64,000 bases of DNA from Sporosarcina ureae DSM 2281 (GTDB lineage: Bacteria; Bacillota; Bacilli; Bacillales_A; Planococcaceae): positions 174,695 through 238,694 of the forward strand of contig NZ_AUDQ01000003.1 of NCBI RefSeq assembly GCF_000425545.1, in the 5' to 3' direction. Shown one piece after another: positions 17,411-28,269 of the stretch. How positions within the stretch are numbered: position 1 is the first letter of the stretch; each line of letters begins with the position of its first letter. The position numbers and the translations under genes are program-made. The notes under the pieces are model-generated. The model did no database searches. It was not told the DNA's origin and saw only the letters and a program-made list of their open reading frames with translations.

Positions 17411-19665
17411 ACTCTTTTAATTTCTTCCATAACGTATGCTTCAATGATATCTCCTTCTTTGACATCATTGAATTTTTTAATTGTGATACCACACTCATAA
17501 CCTTTTGCAACTTCTTTTGCATCATCTTTGAAACGTTTCAGTGTATCCAGTTCCCCTTCAAAGACTACAATATTATCGCGTAAAACACGAACGCCTGCGT
17601 CTCGTGTAATCTTACCGTCGATTACATAGCTTCCTGCTATCGTTCCGATCTTCGATACTTTAAAGGTTTCACGAACTTCCGCCTGACCTATTACCTTCTC
17701 CTCATACTCAGGATCAAGTAGGCCTGTCATAGCTGATTCGATTTCTTCAATTACTTTATATATGACACGGTGCAGACGAATGTCTACGCCTTCTGCTTCT
17801 GCAGCACGTTTTGCATTCGTATCTGGACGTACGTTAAATCCAATGACAATTGCGTTAGATGCAGCTGCTAAAGAAATATCGGACTCATTGATCGCACCCG
17901 CACCTGTGTGAATAATTTTGACATTAACGCCTTCTACTTCAATTTTCATAAGAGAAGAAGCCATTGCCTCAACCGCACCTTGTACATCTGCTTTAACAAT
18001 TAAGTTCAATTCTTTCATTTCGCCCTGTTTCATTTGATCAAACAAGTTATCAAGTGTTACACGTGTTTTCTCCACACGCTGTTCTTGAAGTGCTTCTCCA
18101 GCACGTGTTTCACCGATTTGACGAGCAGTTTTTTCATCTTTAAAGACAACGAAACGATCTCCTGCAAATGGAACATCGCTCAACCCTGTAATTTCTACAG
18201 GGGTTGAAGGACCTGCTTCTTTTACGCGACGACCAAGGTCACTGACCATTGCCCGGACACGACCGTACGTATTTCCGACAACGATGGGATCTCCTACATG
18301 CAATGTACCATTTTGTACAAGCAATGTGGCTACAGAACCTTTCCCTTTGTCGAGCTGCGCTTCAATTACTGTACCTCTAGCTCTAATGGAAGGATCAGCT
18401 GTAAATTCGCCTACTTCAGCAATTAATAGAACCATTTCAAGTAACTGATCAATTCCTTCACCTTTTAGTGCGGAAATTGGCACAAAAATCGTATCGCCGC
18501 CCCAATCTTCTGCAACTAGGCCATGTTCAGTTAATTCTTGCATAACACGATCAGGATTCGCCGCAGGCTTATCCATTTTGTTAACCGCTACAATAATCGG
18601 AACTTCTGCTGCTTTCGCATGGTTGATCGCTTCAATTGTCTGTGGCATAACACCGTCATCTGCTGCTACAACTAGAATTGTCAAGTCTGTGACTTTGGCA
18701 CCACGTGCTCTCATTGTTGTAAAAGCTTCGTGACCTGGTGTATCTAGGAATGTAATTTTCTTGCCACTAGCAGTAATTTGATACGCACCAATATGCTGCG
18801 TGATTCCGCCCGCTTCACCTTGTGTTACTTTAGTGTTGCGAATTGAGTCAAGCAACGTCGTTTTACCATGGTCAACGTGCCCCATAATGGTTACGACTGG
18901 CGGTCTTTCTGTTAATTCACCTGGCACTTCTTCTTCCTCTTCCGGATCTTCGAAGTAGATCTCCAAGTCTGTTACGTCAATACGGACCTCTTCCTCAACT
19001 TCAACATCGTACTCCGCACAAATTAACTCAATTGCATCTTTATCTAATTCCTGGTTAATGGTTGCCATTACACCAAGCATAAACAACTTTTTGATGATCT
19101 CAGAAGGTTCTTTACCTAATTTTTTAGCTAACTCTCCCACCGATAGTGACTCATAAAAAGTAATTTTATCCGGTAATGGTATTTCAACTTTTTGTACCGG
19201 TACTGCCGGACGGTATCTTCGACGCCCTTGGTTAATACCGCGTGCTGGTGGTCTTCCACCACGACCGCCGCCTGGACGTCCGCCTCCGCCAGCTGGACGA
19301 GGTGAACCTGCTCCTTGCCCTTGACGCGGTGACTGATTGCTACCTGTTTTCGGAGCTGAAGTAGATTGTCCTGAAGGACGATTTGAAGCTGGACGGTTAG
19401 TACCTTGTGCAGCAGTTGGTTTATTTGTATTACTTGGACGATCTGTTCTCTGGTTTGCCGGTTTGCTTGCTGGCTTAACAGTAGTTGCTTTCGCCTCAGG
19501 CTTTTTTAAATCTCCAAACTTTTCGTCTAATTTTGCAATAGATACTGGATCCAGTTCTTCCATATGGCTCTTTATTACAATATCACTTTTAATTAATTCA
19601 GCAGCAATATCTCTACTCGTTTTGCCTATTGATCTGGCATATTCATGTACTTTCATTTTCGTCAT
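17407..19665 (-). CDS. infB: Translation initiation factor IF-2
   Basis: IF-2 is the GTPase that brings fMet-tRNA to the 30S subunit and promotes subunit joining. The 752 aa start with an IF2N domain ([20 protein letters not shown]), then a low-complexity Pro/Thr/Asn/Gly/Arg linker (about 70-150, with [11 protein letters not shown]), a second IF2N domain, and the G domain with [21 protein letters not shown] and NKMD. The C-terminal beta-barrel domains end at MEEIKRV. The frame continues 17 codons upstream, but the ATG at 19665 has GGGGGTGG and matches the family start. It overlaps ylxQ by 23 bases. Confidence 0.96.
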   Translation of the reverse strand: MTKMKVHEYARSIGKTSRDIAAELIKSDIVIKSHMEELDPVSIAKLDEKFGDLKKPEAKATTVKPASKPANQRTDRPSNTNKPTAAQGTNRPASNRPSGQSTSAPKTGSNQSPRQGQGAGSPRPAGGGGRPGGGRGGRPPARGINQGRRRYRPAVPVQKVEIPLPDKITFYESLSVGELAKKLGKEPSEIIKKLFMLGVMATINQELDKDAIELICAEYDVEVEEEVRIDVTDLEIYFEDPEEEEEVPGELTERPPVVTIMGHVDHGKTTLLDSIRNTKVTQGEAGGITQHIGAYQITASGKKITFLDTPGHEAFTTMRARGAKVTDLTILVVAADDGVMPQTIEAINHAKAAEVPIIVAVNKMDKPAANPDRVMQELTEHGLVAEDWGGDTIFVPISALKGEGIDQLLEMVLLIAEVGEFTADPSIRARGTVIEAQLDKGKGSVATLLVQNGTLHVGDPIVVGNTYGRVRAMVSDLGRRVKEAGPSTPVEITGLSDVPFAGDRFVVFKDEKTARQIGETRAGEALQEQRVEKTRVTLDNLFDQMKQGEMKELNLIVKADVQGAVEAMASSLMKIEVEGVNVKIIHTGAGAINESDISLAAASNAIVIGFNVRPDTNAKRAAEAEGVDIRLHRVIYKVIEEIESAMTGLLDPEYEEKVIGQAEVRETFKVSKIGTIAGSYVIDGKITRDAGVRVLRDNIVVFEGELDTLKRFKDDAKEVAKGYECGITIKKFNDVKEGDIIEAYVMEEIKRV

Positions 19666-19993
19666 TAGCCCACCCCCGATTAAATTCATTGAGAAGCTCG
19701 GATAACTTTTTTGCAAACCCTTTATCTGTTAGTGCTAAGACGACTCGAGCTTCTTTTCCAATTGCATGCCCAAGTTCTTCACGGCTTCCAAATACATGCT
19801 TCTCAACGTTATACGTATTACATTTATTTGTTAATTTTTTTATTGTGTTCTTGGATGCATCACCTGATAAGATGACCAGATGCGCATCGCCAGACCGAAC
19901 CGCCTGTACGACTAAATCTTCACCCGTTGCAATTTTACGTGCGCGAGCTGCCATACCAAGCAGTTGATAAATATTTGTCGGATCTTTTGTCAT
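19643..19993 (-). CDS. ylxQ: L7Ae-family RNA-binding protein YlxQ
   Basis: This is a 116-aa member of the L7Ae/L30e/S12e family, which binds kink-turn RNA; YlxQ is the version encoded in the nusA-infB operon. Characteristic segments are [40 protein letters not shown] at the N-terminus (split across strands 1-2) and a hydrophobic [14 protein letters not shown] end. The start ATG overlaps the ylxR stop (ATGA) and the 3' end overlaps infB. Its cellular role is not settled. Confidence 0.88.
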   Translation of the reverse strand: MTKDPTNIYQLLGMAARARKIATGEDLVVQAVRSGDAHLVILSGDASKNTIKKLTNKCNTYNVEKHVFGSREELGHAIGKEARVVLALTDKGFAKKLSELLNEFNRGWANDENEST

Positions 19994-20268
19994 TTAATTG
20001 CCTCTCGACGAATTGCATGCAAAAGATCTTCGTAGACTTGCTCCGGTACTTTGACACCCAATTGATGCTCAATCGAGTGTTGCTTACGTGCTTTTTCTAC
20101 GGCATCTTCCGTTTTAGAAACATATGTACCGCGGCCTGACTTCTTTCCTGTCAAATCTACGGATACTTCGCCTTCTTTCGTACGGACAATTCGAATCATT
20201 TCTTTTTTAGGTATCATGTCACCAGTCGCTGCACATTTACGCAAAGGGATCTTCCGATTGTTCGACAT
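19990..20268 (-). CDS. rnpM: YlxR/RnpM, RNase P modulator family
   Basis: This small basic RNA-binding protein of the DUF448/YlxR family (about 92 aa) has a B. subtilis homologue named RnpM, a modulator of RNase P. Visible signatures are IPLRKCAATGDMIPKKEMIRIVR, VDLTGKKSGRGTYV with the conserved GRG loop, and a helical C-terminus. An in-frame start lies two codons upstream; I chose the ATG at 20268 (MSNNRKIPLRKC), which agrees with family length. It sits between nusA and ylxQ in the standard order. Confidence 0.88.
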   Translation of the reverse strand: MSNNRKIPLRKCAATGDMIPKKEMIRIVRTKEGEVSVDLTGKKSGRGTYVSKTEDAVEKARKQHSIEHQLGVKVPEQVYEDLLHAIRREAIK

Positions 20269-20289
20269 CAGCATGCAATCCTTTCCAAA

Positions 20290-21489
20290 TCAATCTTCTT
20301 TGTCTTCATCTGCGTATAAATCAAAATCCTCAGCTGGTTCAGCTGGTGTTTCTTCTTCATACTCATAAGATTCCAAGAACTCAACTGCATCTGCATCTGC
20401 ATCTGACTCTTCTACTGGAACAGCAAGAAATTCTTCGCGGGGATAGATCCCTAATTCTCTTGCATCCGTTTCACTCTTAATATCAATTTTCCAGCCCGTT
20501 AACTTAGCCGCCAACCTTGCATTTTGGCCTCTTTTACCGATTGCCAATGAAAGTTGATAATCCGGCACAACGACAGTAGTGGAGCGCTCTTCTTCATTTA
20601 CTTGTACATCAATTACTTTTGAAGGACTCAAAGCATTCGCAACGAAGATTACTGGATCTTCAGACCACTCTACGATATCTACTTTTTCGCCATTCAATTC
20701 ATTTGATATAGTTTGTACTCGTGCTCCTCTTGAACCTACACAAGAACCTACTGGATCTACTTCTTCGTTTGCTGTATAAACAGAGATTTTTGAGCGGTCT
20801 CCTGCTTCACGTGCGATCGATTTAATCTCTACTGTACCGTCATAAATTTCTGGTACCTCAAGTTCAAATAAGCGTCGTAATAGGCCAGGATGCGTTCTGG
20901 ATACAAACACTTGCGGTCCACGCGCTGTTCTTTCGACTTTCGTAATGTATACTTTGATACGATCATGTGGTGCATATGACTCTGTTTGAATTTGTTCACT
21001 TGACGGTAACACCGCTTCTACTTTTCCTAATCCAACGAATAAGTTTTTCGGATCCATACGCTCTACGATTCCGTTGACGATGTCTTCTTCACGATCAATA
21101 TATTCTTCATAGATTAAACCGCGTTCAGCTTCACGTACACGCTGTGTTACAACTTGCTTAGCAGTCTGGGCGGCAATTCGTCCAAAGTCACGCGGTGTGA
21201 CTTCTTCTTCCACGATATCCGTAAGTTCATATACTGGATTAATGAGTTGTGCATCTTCTAAAGAAATTTGCAAACGCTCATCTTCTACTTCTTCTACTAC
21301 GTCCTTACGTGAATAGACAGCCATAGTACCTTTGTTTAAGTTCAAGTCTACACGCACATTTTGTGCTTGGTTAAAGTTTCGTTTGTACGCTGTTACAAGC
21401 GCTGCTTCAATTGCATCGACTATTATGTCTCTTGAAATACCTTTTTGCTGTTCAAGAGCTGTCAGTGCCTCGAGTAGCTCACTACTCAT
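20290..21489 (-). CDS. nusA: Transcription elongation/termination factor NusA
   Basis: NusA binds RNA polymerase and nascent RNA and stimulates pausing and intrinsic termination. The 399 aa contain the N-terminal polymerase-binding domain (MSSELLEALTALEQQKGISRDI), an S1 domain (IVNGIVERMDPKNLFVGLG), and two KH domains with GSRGARVQTISNEL and AIGKRGQNARLAAKL. A C-terminal acidic tail ends EDFDLYADEDKED. GTG and ATG codons occur upstream, but AGGAG spacing and homology support the ATG at 21489. It follows rimP. The operon leader contains a terminator-like hairpin that NusA itself could act on. Confidence 0.95.
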   Translation of the reverse strand: MSSELLEALTALEQQKGISRDIIVDAIEAALVTAYKRNFNQAQNVRVDLNLNKGTMAVYSRKDVVEEVEDERLQISLEDAQLINPVYELTDIVEEEVTPRDFGRIAAQTAKQVVTQRVREAERGLIYEEYIDREEDIVNGIVERMDPKNLFVGLGKVEAVLPSSEQIQTESYAPHDRIKVYITKVERTARGPQVFVSRTHPGLLRRLFELEVPEIYDGTVEIKSIAREAGDRSKISVYTANEEVDPVGSCVGSRGARVQTISNELNGEKVDIVEWSEDPVIFVANALSPSKVIDVQVNEEERSTTVVVPDYQLSLAIGKRGQNARLAAKLTGWKIDIKSETDARELGIYPREEFLAVPVEESDADADAVEFLESYEYEEETPAEPAEDFDLYADEDKED

Positions 21490-21572
21490 GTTCATCACTC
21501 CTACATTCCAATTGTTATTGCTCTTGATTCTTCGCTCGCTAATGCAAGGCTAGGCAGTGTTTTATGCTTACT

Positions 21573-22043
21573 TTAAAAGTCTATTGCCAGTCTTGCGAGC
21601 GCAATTTTTGTTTTGTCAATTTCCACTAGTACTTTTCTCGTCTTGACCCGTATTTCCACTTTTGCATGGTCTGGTCCGTATCCGAGTAAATACCCCTCGA
21701 ATTCTTTCATTCCATCAATTGGTTCATACGTTTTGATGAACACATATTGGCCTACGGCTTTTTCAAAATCTTCATCTTTTTTCAAAGGTCTTTCCGCTCC
21801 GGGAGAAGACACTTCAAGGAAGTAATTTTGCGGAATCGGGTCCACAATGTCTAGTTCCTCGCTTAGTTTATTACTGACAGCCGCACATTGATCGATGTCA
21901 ATGTTACCTTCAGGCGTATCGATGTAGACGCGTAGAAACCAATCGCGACCCTCTTTCAAGAACTCAACATCAACCAGTTCAAGACCCAATTCTTCTACGA
22001 TCGGTCTAGCTAACTGTTCGACTTCCTCTATAATTTTACTCAA
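21573..22043 (-). CDS. rimP: Ribosome maturation factor RimP
   Basis: RimP assists 30S subunit maturation by acting on late assembly of the 3' domain. The 156-aa protein begins (L)SKIIEEVEQLARPIVEELGLELVDVEF and contains FLRVYIDTPEGNIDIDQC and NYFLEVSSPGAERPL, the family signature. The reading frame opens far upstream, but the first convincing start is TTG at 22041-22043, preceded by GGGAGGG at 8-base spacing; this matches family length. It is the first gene of the nusA-infB operon, behind a promoter and a hairpin. Confidence 0.92.
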   Translation of the reverse strand: MSKIIEEVEQLARPIVEELGLELVDVEFLKEGRDWFLRVYIDTPEGNIDIDQCAAVSNKLSEELDIVDPIPQNYFLEVSSPGAERPLKKDEDFEKAVGQYVFIKTYEPIDGMKEFEGYLLGYGPDHAKVEIRVKTRKVLVEIDKTKIALARLAIDF

Positions 22044-22076
22044 ATGGTATCCCTCCCGAAATTCAAAATAACAACA

Positions 22077-22104
22077 GAAAAGAGCGGGAAGCCCCACTCT
22101 TTTC
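22077..22104 (-). terminator. Terminator hairpin in the rimP-nusA leader
   Basis: GAAAAGAGTGGG-GCTT-CCCGCTCTTTTC forms 12 bp with one wobble and a tetraloop, ending in TTTTC and T-rich sequence on the minus strand. It lies downstream of the predicted rimP promoter and 34 bases before the rimP TTG. It may therefore act as an attenuator as well as terminating polC transcripts. Confidence 0.8.
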
Positions 22105-22132
22105 CGCAAGACGTATAGCAAAAGTTGTTTTA

Positions 22133-22161
22133 ATCGTATCACAAGGCCTTTTACAATGCAA
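22133..22161 (-). promoter_or_regulatory. Sigma-A promoter for the rimP-nusA-infB operon
   Basis: On the minus strand, TTGCAT (22156-22161), a 17-base spacer and TACGAT (22133-22138) lie in the polC-rimP gap. The predicted start near 22126 places the 22077-22104 hairpin about 20-50 bases into the transcript. Confidence 0.6.
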
Positions 22162-22184
22162 CTTAAGCAACCGTCACGAGCCCA

Positions 22185-25100
22185 TTAGAATAGGGATAGT
22201 TGGTTCGCTTCAGGCATTCCTTCCATGCAACCGAGGTTATCCAGATATTCAACAACCGTTTTAGAAACCCGGCCTCTCTTCTGGAAGTCCTCTTTCGATA
22301 AAAACTCACCGTCTTTTCTCGCTTCAACAATCGTCTTCGCTACGTTAGTCCCTAGTGAAGGAATCGAGTTAAACGGCGGGATCAGTTTATTGTCTTCAAT
22401 AAGAAACTGTGTCGCATCCGATTTATAGAGATCAGGTTTCGCAAATGTAAATCCTCGCTCAACCATTTCAAGTGCAATCTCTAAAACAACCACTAAGTTC
22501 TTTTCTTTTGGAGAAGCTTCCAATCCCTTAGCATTGATCTCTTTAACTTTCGCCCGAATACTTGCAGAACCTTTACACATCGTCATCAAGTCAAAGTCGG
22601 TTGCTCGTACGGTGAAGTACGTCGCATAATACATGATTGGATGATGTACTTTGAAGTACGCGATTCGTAGAGCCATCAATACGTATGCCGCGGCATGAGC
22701 TTTAGGGAACATGTATTTGATCTTCTTACACGATCCGATATACCAGCCCGGTACTTTATTCTCTTTCATCGCTTCTTCAAACTCAGGCGTCAACCCTTTA
22801 CCTTTCCGCACAGATTCCATAATTTTAAATGCAAGAGAAGGTTCAAGTCCCTGATAGATCAAATAAACCATAATATCGTCACGACAGCCGATCACTTCTG
22901 ACAGTTGACACGTTTTATTTTGGATTAATTCCTGTGCATTACCTAGCCAAACATCGGTGCCGTGTGACAGTCCGGATATCTGGATCAATTCGGAGAACGT
23001 AGACGGTTTCGTTTCTTCTAACATCTGTCGTACAAATCGCGTTCCGAATTCAGGCACACCAAGAGTTCCTGTTTTGCAGTCAATTTGTTCTTCTGTGACA
23101 CCTAGAGAAGACGTACCACTAAACAACTCCATAACACCTTTATCGTCAGGAGGAATAGTCATCGCATCGATGCCTGATAAGTCTTCCAACATTTTAATCA
23201 TTGTCGGATCATCATGACCTAGAATATCTAGTTTCAATAAATTATTATCGATGGAATGGAAATCAAAATGTGTGGTTTTCCAACTAGATTCAAGATCATT
23301 CGCCGGGAATTGAATTGGCGTAAAGTCAAAGATGTCCATTGTATCCGGCACAACAATGATACCGCCAGGGTGCTGCCCTGTATTCCGCTTCACGCCTGAG
23401 CAACCTTGTACAAGCCGGTCAATCTCTGCGCCACGCATTTGGATATCGTTATCATTCATATACCCTCGAACATATCCATATGCAGTTTTTTCAGCTACTG
23501 TTCCTATTGTTCCTGCCCGAAACACATAGTCTTCTCCGAACAGTTCTTTTGTATAGTTATGAGCATGCGCTTGATACTCACCACTAAAGTTCAAATCTAT
23601 ATCTGGAACCTTATCGCCGGCAAATCCAAGGAAAGTTTCGAACGGGATATCCTGTCCATCTTTTTTAAACATCGTCTGGCAATTCGGGCATTCCTTATCT
23701 GGCAAGTCATAACCTGAACCAACTGAACCATCATCAAAAAACTCATATGTCTTACATGACGGACAAACATAATGTGGTGGCAATGGATTCACTTCTGTGA
23801 TTTCCATCATTGTGGCAACGAATGAAGAGCCGACAGACCCCCGCGAACCAACCAAGTAGCCATCATCCAATGATTTCTTTACTAGTTTATGCGAAATCAG
23901 ATAAATAACTGAGAAGCCATTATCGATGATAGACGTTAATTCTTTTATTATTCGGGCTTCAACGATCTCTGGCAAGGTTTCACCGTATATTCGTTGTGCC
24001 ATGGAATACGTTAGATCTCGTACTTCGTCTTCCGCACCTTCAATTGTTGGTGTATACAAGTCATCTTTAATAGGTTTCACATCACCTATACGATCTACAA
24101 TTTTCAGAGGATTGTCTACTACAATTTCTTGCGCTACGTCTTCACCTAAAAACTCAAATTCTTTCAACATTTCATCTGTCGTACGGAAATGAACTTCAGG
24201 TAACGAGTGCCGATTCAATGGATTTGCCCCACCTTGTGAACGAACAAGTACTTTTCTATAGGTAGCGTCGGTTTCATCAAGATAGTGGACATTCCCTGTC
24301 GCACAAACTGGTAAACCGGTTTTCTTCCCAAGCTTAATCATCTTGCGCATAATATCCTCAAGGTTCCACTCATCTCGAATTAAATCGAGTTCGAGTAAAT
24401 GCGAGTACACCGGCTTAGGATGGAGTTCCAAATAATCATAAAAACTCGCAATTTCTTCTACTTCTTCCATCGGTTTTTGCATTAATCCTTCGAATACTTC
24501 CCCTTTATCACAACCCGAACCGACTATTATTCCTTTTCGATATTTCACGAGTAACGAACGTGGTATACGGGGCACTCGATAGAAAAAGTCCATATGCGAA
24601 ATTGACACGAGCTTGAATAGATTTTTCAGCCCTTCATCGTCTGTTGCAAGCAAAGTACAATGTGAAGGTCGTGAACGCTTATAGGCGTCTCCTTCACCGA
24701 TATTCTTATTGAGATCATCAAGCCACTTGATGCCTTTTTCCTGTGCTTCTGATAGCAAGCGCAAAAATAGATGCGCAGTAGCTTCTGTATCGTAAATGGC
24801 ACGGTGATGTTGCGTTAATTCAATATCGAATTTTTTAGCCAGCGTGTTCAAACGGTGGTTTCGCAATTCAGGATAAAGGAAACGAGAAAGCTCCAATGTA
24901 TCGATGACTGGATAAGCAACTGTTTCTATTTTCGCACGTTTACATGAAGCATAAAAGAAGCCCATATCAAACGAAGCATTATGTGCAATCAACACTGCAT
25001 CCCCGATAAATTCTATAAACTCTGCCATGACGTCTTCAACTTCTGGTGCGTTTTCTACCATGTCATCTGTAATGCCTGTCAGATTCGTCGTAACGGAAGA

Positions 25101-26492
25101 CAACGGATGATGCGGGTTGGCAAAGCGTTCAAACCGGTCAACGATTTCTCCATCTTTCACTCGAACAGCTGCAAGCTCGATGATCGTGTCGTATACAGCT
25201 GACAAGCCTGTGGTCTCAACGTCAAATACAACATACGTATCCGTTTCAAGCAAACGGTGTTGCTCTTCATAGACAATCGGAACACCATCATCTACCAGAT
25301 TGATTTCTAAACCAAACAACACTTTAATACCATGTTTTTTACCAGCGTTATAAGCGTCAGGGAAAGACTGAACGTTCGCATGATCTGTGATTGCAATCGC
25401 AGGATGTCCCCATTTAGCTGCTTGGGCAACTAATGATGAAGCGGAAACTACCGCATCCATTTGACTCATGGAAGTGTGTGCATGTAATTCCACACGTTTC
25501 CGTCCATCAGGCGCCTTGTCTTTACGTTCAATAGTAGGAATAACGGCAATATCTTGCGCCATCATGATTAAGTCCCTAACGAATGTATCGTTCTGTATAC
25601 CGCCACGAGCTCGTACCCACATACCCTTTTTGAAAGATTTCATGATCTCCGCATCTTCATTATCACGTGAAAACATTTTGACTAATATGGAGTCCGTGTA
25701 GTCTGTTACTTTCAGTGTCAATAGTGAACGGCCACTCCGCAACTCCCGTACCTCTGCATCAAATACAAAGCCTTCAATAACCAAACGTCTTTCTTCATCT
25801 TGTATTTCATGGATTGGAATAATTGGCTCGCTAGCTTTGATCGGTGTACCAAGGGCCAATACTCTATCAGAATCACCTTGTTCACTTTTCATCGTTTCAC
25901 GTTGTTGCAGCTGATGATACGCTTGCTTGGATAACAGATCTTCTTCTTGCTGTTTTTGAGAAAGAAACTGCTGGCGTTCTTCTGCTGCATTGTGATTTTC
26001 AACAATCGAAACCTCGAACATATACTTCGGAAAACCGAATTGCTGATATAGTGTCGATAATGTTTCCACATATTTATTTTTTAAAGTTTGACACTCCAAA
26101 TCAGTTGAACAATTAAGTAATAATTTCTCGCCATGTACTTTGGGCTTTTGTTCCACTAGACATTGGCGCATAGGTGGAGATATATCTGCTAGCTCATCTA
26201 TAATTAGCGGCCAATAATCCGTAATTAATTGTTCATTCACTTCATTTTTTCTTACTTCCATTTCAAGATGTACATTCGCTATAGCAGCAAATGATTCATG
26301 AACACGTTGTTGCATAATCTGGAATACCTCGATGGGTAACACTTCATCAAGTGTGATATTAAATTTCCACACTCTTGTTTTCTTCTGAACGGTTACACGG
26401 TTCAACTCTCCGTTTTGAAAATAGTTCATGAACTGATCATCTGTCAGTCCCGTCTGTTGCAGCAAAGTTAAAAACTTTTGGGCGGCATCCAT
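22185..26492 (-). CDS. polC: DNA polymerase III subunit alpha, PolC type
   Basis: PolC is the replicative polymerase of low-GC Gram-positives, carrying its own proofreading exonuclease. The 1435 aa show an N-terminal region, an OB fold (about 232-275), a PHP domain ([17 protein letters not shown], about 338) split by the DnaQ-type exonuclease ([13 protein letters not shown], about 422), then the polymerase core with [12 protein letters not shown] holding the catalytic aspartates. A zinc module (CPSC...CPNC) lies near 910-950. The protein ends with NQLSLF, a beta-clamp-binding peptide of QLSLF type. The start ATG follows GGAGG. A proS terminator lies 25 bases upstream of the start. Confidence 0.97.
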   Translation of the reverse strand: MDAAQKFLTLLQQTGLTDDQFMNYFQNGELNRVTVQKKTRVWKFNITLDEVLPIEVFQIMQQRVHESFAAIANVHLEMEVRKNEVNEQLITDYWPLIIDELADISPPMRQCLVEQKPKVHGEKLLLNCSTDLECQTLKNKYVETLSTLYQQFGFPKYMFEVSIVENHNAAEERQQFLSQKQQEEDLLSKQAYHQLQQRETMKSEQGDSDRVLALGTPIKASEPIIPIHEIQDEERRLVIEGFVFDAEVRELRSGRSLLTLKVTDYTDSILVKMFSRDNEDAEIMKSFKKGMWVRARGGIQNDTFVRDLIMMAQDIAVIPTIERKDKAPDGRKRVELHAHTSMSQMDAVVSASSLVAQAAKWGHPAIAITDHANVQSFPDAYNAGKKHGIKVLFGLEINLVDDGVPIVYEEQHRLLETDTYVVFDVETTGLSAVYDTIIELAAVRVKDGEIVDRFERFANPHHPLSSVTTNLTGITDDMVENAPEVEDVMAEFIEFIGDAVLIAHNASFDMGFFYASCKRAKIETVAYPVIDTLELSRFLYPELRNHRLNTLAKKFDIELTQHHRAIYDTEATAHLFLRLLSEAQEKGIKWLDDLNKNIGEGDAYKRSRPSHCTLLATDDEGLKNLFKLVSISHMDFFYRVPRIPRSLLVKYRKGIIVGSGCDKGEVFEGLMQKPMEEVEEIASFYDYLELHPKPVYSHLLELDLIRDEWNLEDIMRKMIKLGKKTGLPVCATGNVHYLDETDATYRKVLVRSQGGANPLNRHSLPEVHFRTTDEMLKEFEFLGEDVAQEIVVDNPLKIVDRIGDVKPIKDDLYTPTIEGAEDEVRDLTYSMAQRIYGETLPEIVEARIIKELTSIIDNGFSVIYLISHKLVKKSLDDGYLVGSRGSVGSSFVATMMEITEVNPLPPHYVCPSCKTYEFFDDGSVGSGYDLPDKECPNCQTMFKKDGQDIPFETFLGFAGDKVPDIDLNFSGEYQAHAHNYTKELFGEDYVFRAGTIGTVAEKTAYGYVRGYMNDNDIQMRGAEIDRLVQGCSGVKRNTGQHPGGIIVVPDTMDIFDFTPIQFPANDLESSWKTTHFDFHSIDNNLLKLDILGHDDPTMIKMLEDLSGIDAMTIPPDDKGVMELFSGTSSLGVTEEQIDCKTGTLGVPEFGTRFVRQMLEETKPSTFSELIQISGLSHGTDVWLGNAQELIQNKTCQLSEVIGCRDDIMVYLIYQGLEPSLAFKIMESVRKGKGLTPEFEEAMKENKVPGWYIGSCKKIKYMFPKAHAAAYVLMALRIAYFKVHHPIMYYATYFTVRATDFDLMTMCKGSASIRAKVKEINAKGLEASPKEKNLVVVLEIALEMVERGFTFAKPDLYKSDATQFLIEDNKLIPPFNSIPSLGTNVAKTIVEARKDGEFLSKEDFQKRGRVSKTVVEYLDNLGCMEGMPEANQLSLF

Positions 26493-26516
26493 TATATATT
26501 CCTCCGTTCTATCGCG

Positions 26517-26550
26517 AAAAAAAGGGAAGTACCGTTAACGGACTCCCCTT
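26517..26550 (-). terminator. Intrinsic terminator after proS
   Basis: AAGGGGAGT pairs with ACTTCCCTT (one wobble), with an inner CCG-TTAA-CGG, followed on the minus strand by seven T. It ends only about 25 bases before the polC start, leaving no room for an independent polC promoter downstream of it. Confidence 0.92.
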
Positions 26551-26556
26551 CTTGGA

Positions 26557-28251
26557 TTAATCTGCACTAAAGAAGGATTGAAGCTTTTCCAACACTTCTT
26601 CCTTTTGCCAATCTATTGATTCACCACTGTGGCGGTACATGACTTCCACAATTCCCTCGTTAGCTCTCTTACCAATTATAATGCGGACTGGCAAACCGAT
26701 CAAGTCAGCATCAGCGAATTTCACGCCCGCTCGTTCAGCACGATCGTCATACAACACATCGTATCGATAAGACTCTAGAACTGCATATAACTCATCAGCC
26801 AGCTGCGTTTGAACCTCATCCTTGACATTCATTGTAATCATATGAATATCGAATGGTGCTAAATGCTTCGGCCACTTCAAGCCTTTTTCATCATTGAACT
26901 GCTCGGCTATTGTAGCCAGTAAACGAGAGATTCCTAGGCTATAACTTCCCATAATGAAAGGCTTTGTTCTGCCATGTTCATTGAGGAATGTTCCTTTCAT
27001 CTGCTCACTGAAAATGGTACCAAGTTTACGGAGATGACCTACACCTATTCCTTCAGTGAATTTGATCGTACCCATTCCGTCAGGAGAAGCATCTCCTTCT
27101 TGAACGAAACGGATATCCACATAATCATCAATGGCAAAATCACGTTCAGGATTGACGTTCAATAAGTGATAGTCGTCAATGTTTGCTCCTGCCACTACGT
27201 TGACCATTGCTTTGACTGCATGATCTGCATATACCCTTACACCAATCGGTAGTTTCACAGGACCGATCGAACCGGTATGACAGCCTAGTAATTCTTCAAT
27301 TTGTTGTCCTGTTGCCAGCTCCATATGTTTTACGTTTAAAAAACGCTTTAATTTATATTCATTTACACAATGATCGCCTCGACATACTACCATGACAAAA
27401 TCATTGTCCACTTTATACACCAATGATTTGATAATACGCTCAGGATTAACGGATAAAAATGAAGCAAGATCTTCAATAGTACGTTGATTCGGAGTGGAGA
27501 TTTTTATCATCTCCAACTGTTTTTCTTTTGGTGTTTCGTAATCTACGTGAACTTCAGCAAACTCCATATTTGCAGCGTAGGAAGAACTATCGCTATATGC
27601 AATTCGGTCTTCACCGTTTTCAGTTAACGCTATGAACTCATGAGAACCTGTTCCACCATCCGATATAACCATGCGGAAATGCATACCGAGACGGGTTAAC
27701 ATATTGGTGTATGCTTGCATGACTTCCAAATACTTTTCATCCAAACTCTCTTCCGTTGAATGGAATGAGTAGGCGTCTTTTCTTATGAATTCTCTGCTAT
27801 GAAGTAGACCAGCACGCGGTTTTATTTCGTCGCGAAATTTTGTTTTGATTTGAAATATGGTTAATGGTAACTTTTTATACGATCGTACTTCATCACGCAG
27901 TAAGTCAATGATCGCTTCTTCATCACTCGAACTCAATGCCAATTGATTGGTCTGTCTGTCAGCGACATGGAACATTTCCTTACCGTATGAATCCCACCGT
28001 TCGGTTTCTTTTAGAATACTCGAGCTTTGCAATGCTGGTAAAGAAATTTCTATACCTTCTATAGCTTCCATTTCTTGACGGATTATCGCTTCAATTTTTC
28101 TGAATACTCTTTGTGCAAGAGTTAAATATGTGTAAACACCATTGGCATTCTGTCGGATATAACCTGCGCGCAACAACAATTGATGTGAACGCATCTCTAT
28201 ATCGGATGGATTTTCACGCATTGTGGGTATAAATGTTTTCGATTGTTTCAT
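26557..28251 (-). CDS. proS: Prolyl-tRNA synthetase (bacterial type)
   Basis: ProS charges tRNA-Pro. The 564-aa class II synthetase has motif 1-2 segments (SHQLLLRAGYIRQNANGVYTYL; KFRDEIKPRAGLLHSREFIRKDAYSFH), an editing (INS) domain from about residue 230 to 390, motif 3 in GSYSLGISRLLATIAEQF and a C-terminal anticodon-binding domain. In-frame starts lie at 28260, 28254 and 28251. AAGGTGG abuts the first, so one of the last two is used, and homology (MKQSKTF) favours 28251. It lies 18 bases after rseP, as in B. subtilis, and ends at a strong terminator. Confidence 0.93.
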   Translation of the reverse strand: MKQSKTFIPTMRENPSDIEMRSHQLLLRAGYIRQNANGVYTYLTLAQRVFRKIEAIIRQEMEAIEGIEISLPALQSSSILKETERWDSYGKEMFHVADRQTNQLALSSSDEEAIIDLLRDEVRSYKKLPLTIFQIKTKFRDEIKPRAGLLHSREFIRKDAYSFHSTEESLDEKYLEVMQAYTNMLTRLGMHFRMVISDGGTGSHEFIALTENGEDRIAYSDSSSYAANMEFAEVHVDYETPKEKQLEMIKISTPNQRTIEDLASFLSVNPERIIKSLVYKVDNDFVMVVCRGDHCVNEYKLKRFLNVKHMELATGQQIEELLGCHTGSIGPVKLPIGVRVYADHAVKAMVNVVAGANIDDYHLLNVNPERDFAIDDYVDIRFVQEGDASPDGMGTIKFTEGIGVGHLRKLGTIFSEQMKGTFLNEHGRTKPFIMGSYSLGISRLLATIAEQFNDEKGLKWPKHLAPFDIHMITMNVKDEVQTQLADELYAVLESYRYDVLYDDRAERAGVKFADADLIGLPVRIIIGKRANEGIVEVMYRHSGESIDWQKEEVLEKLQSFFSAD

Positions 28252-28269
28252 CATATACATCCACCTTTT

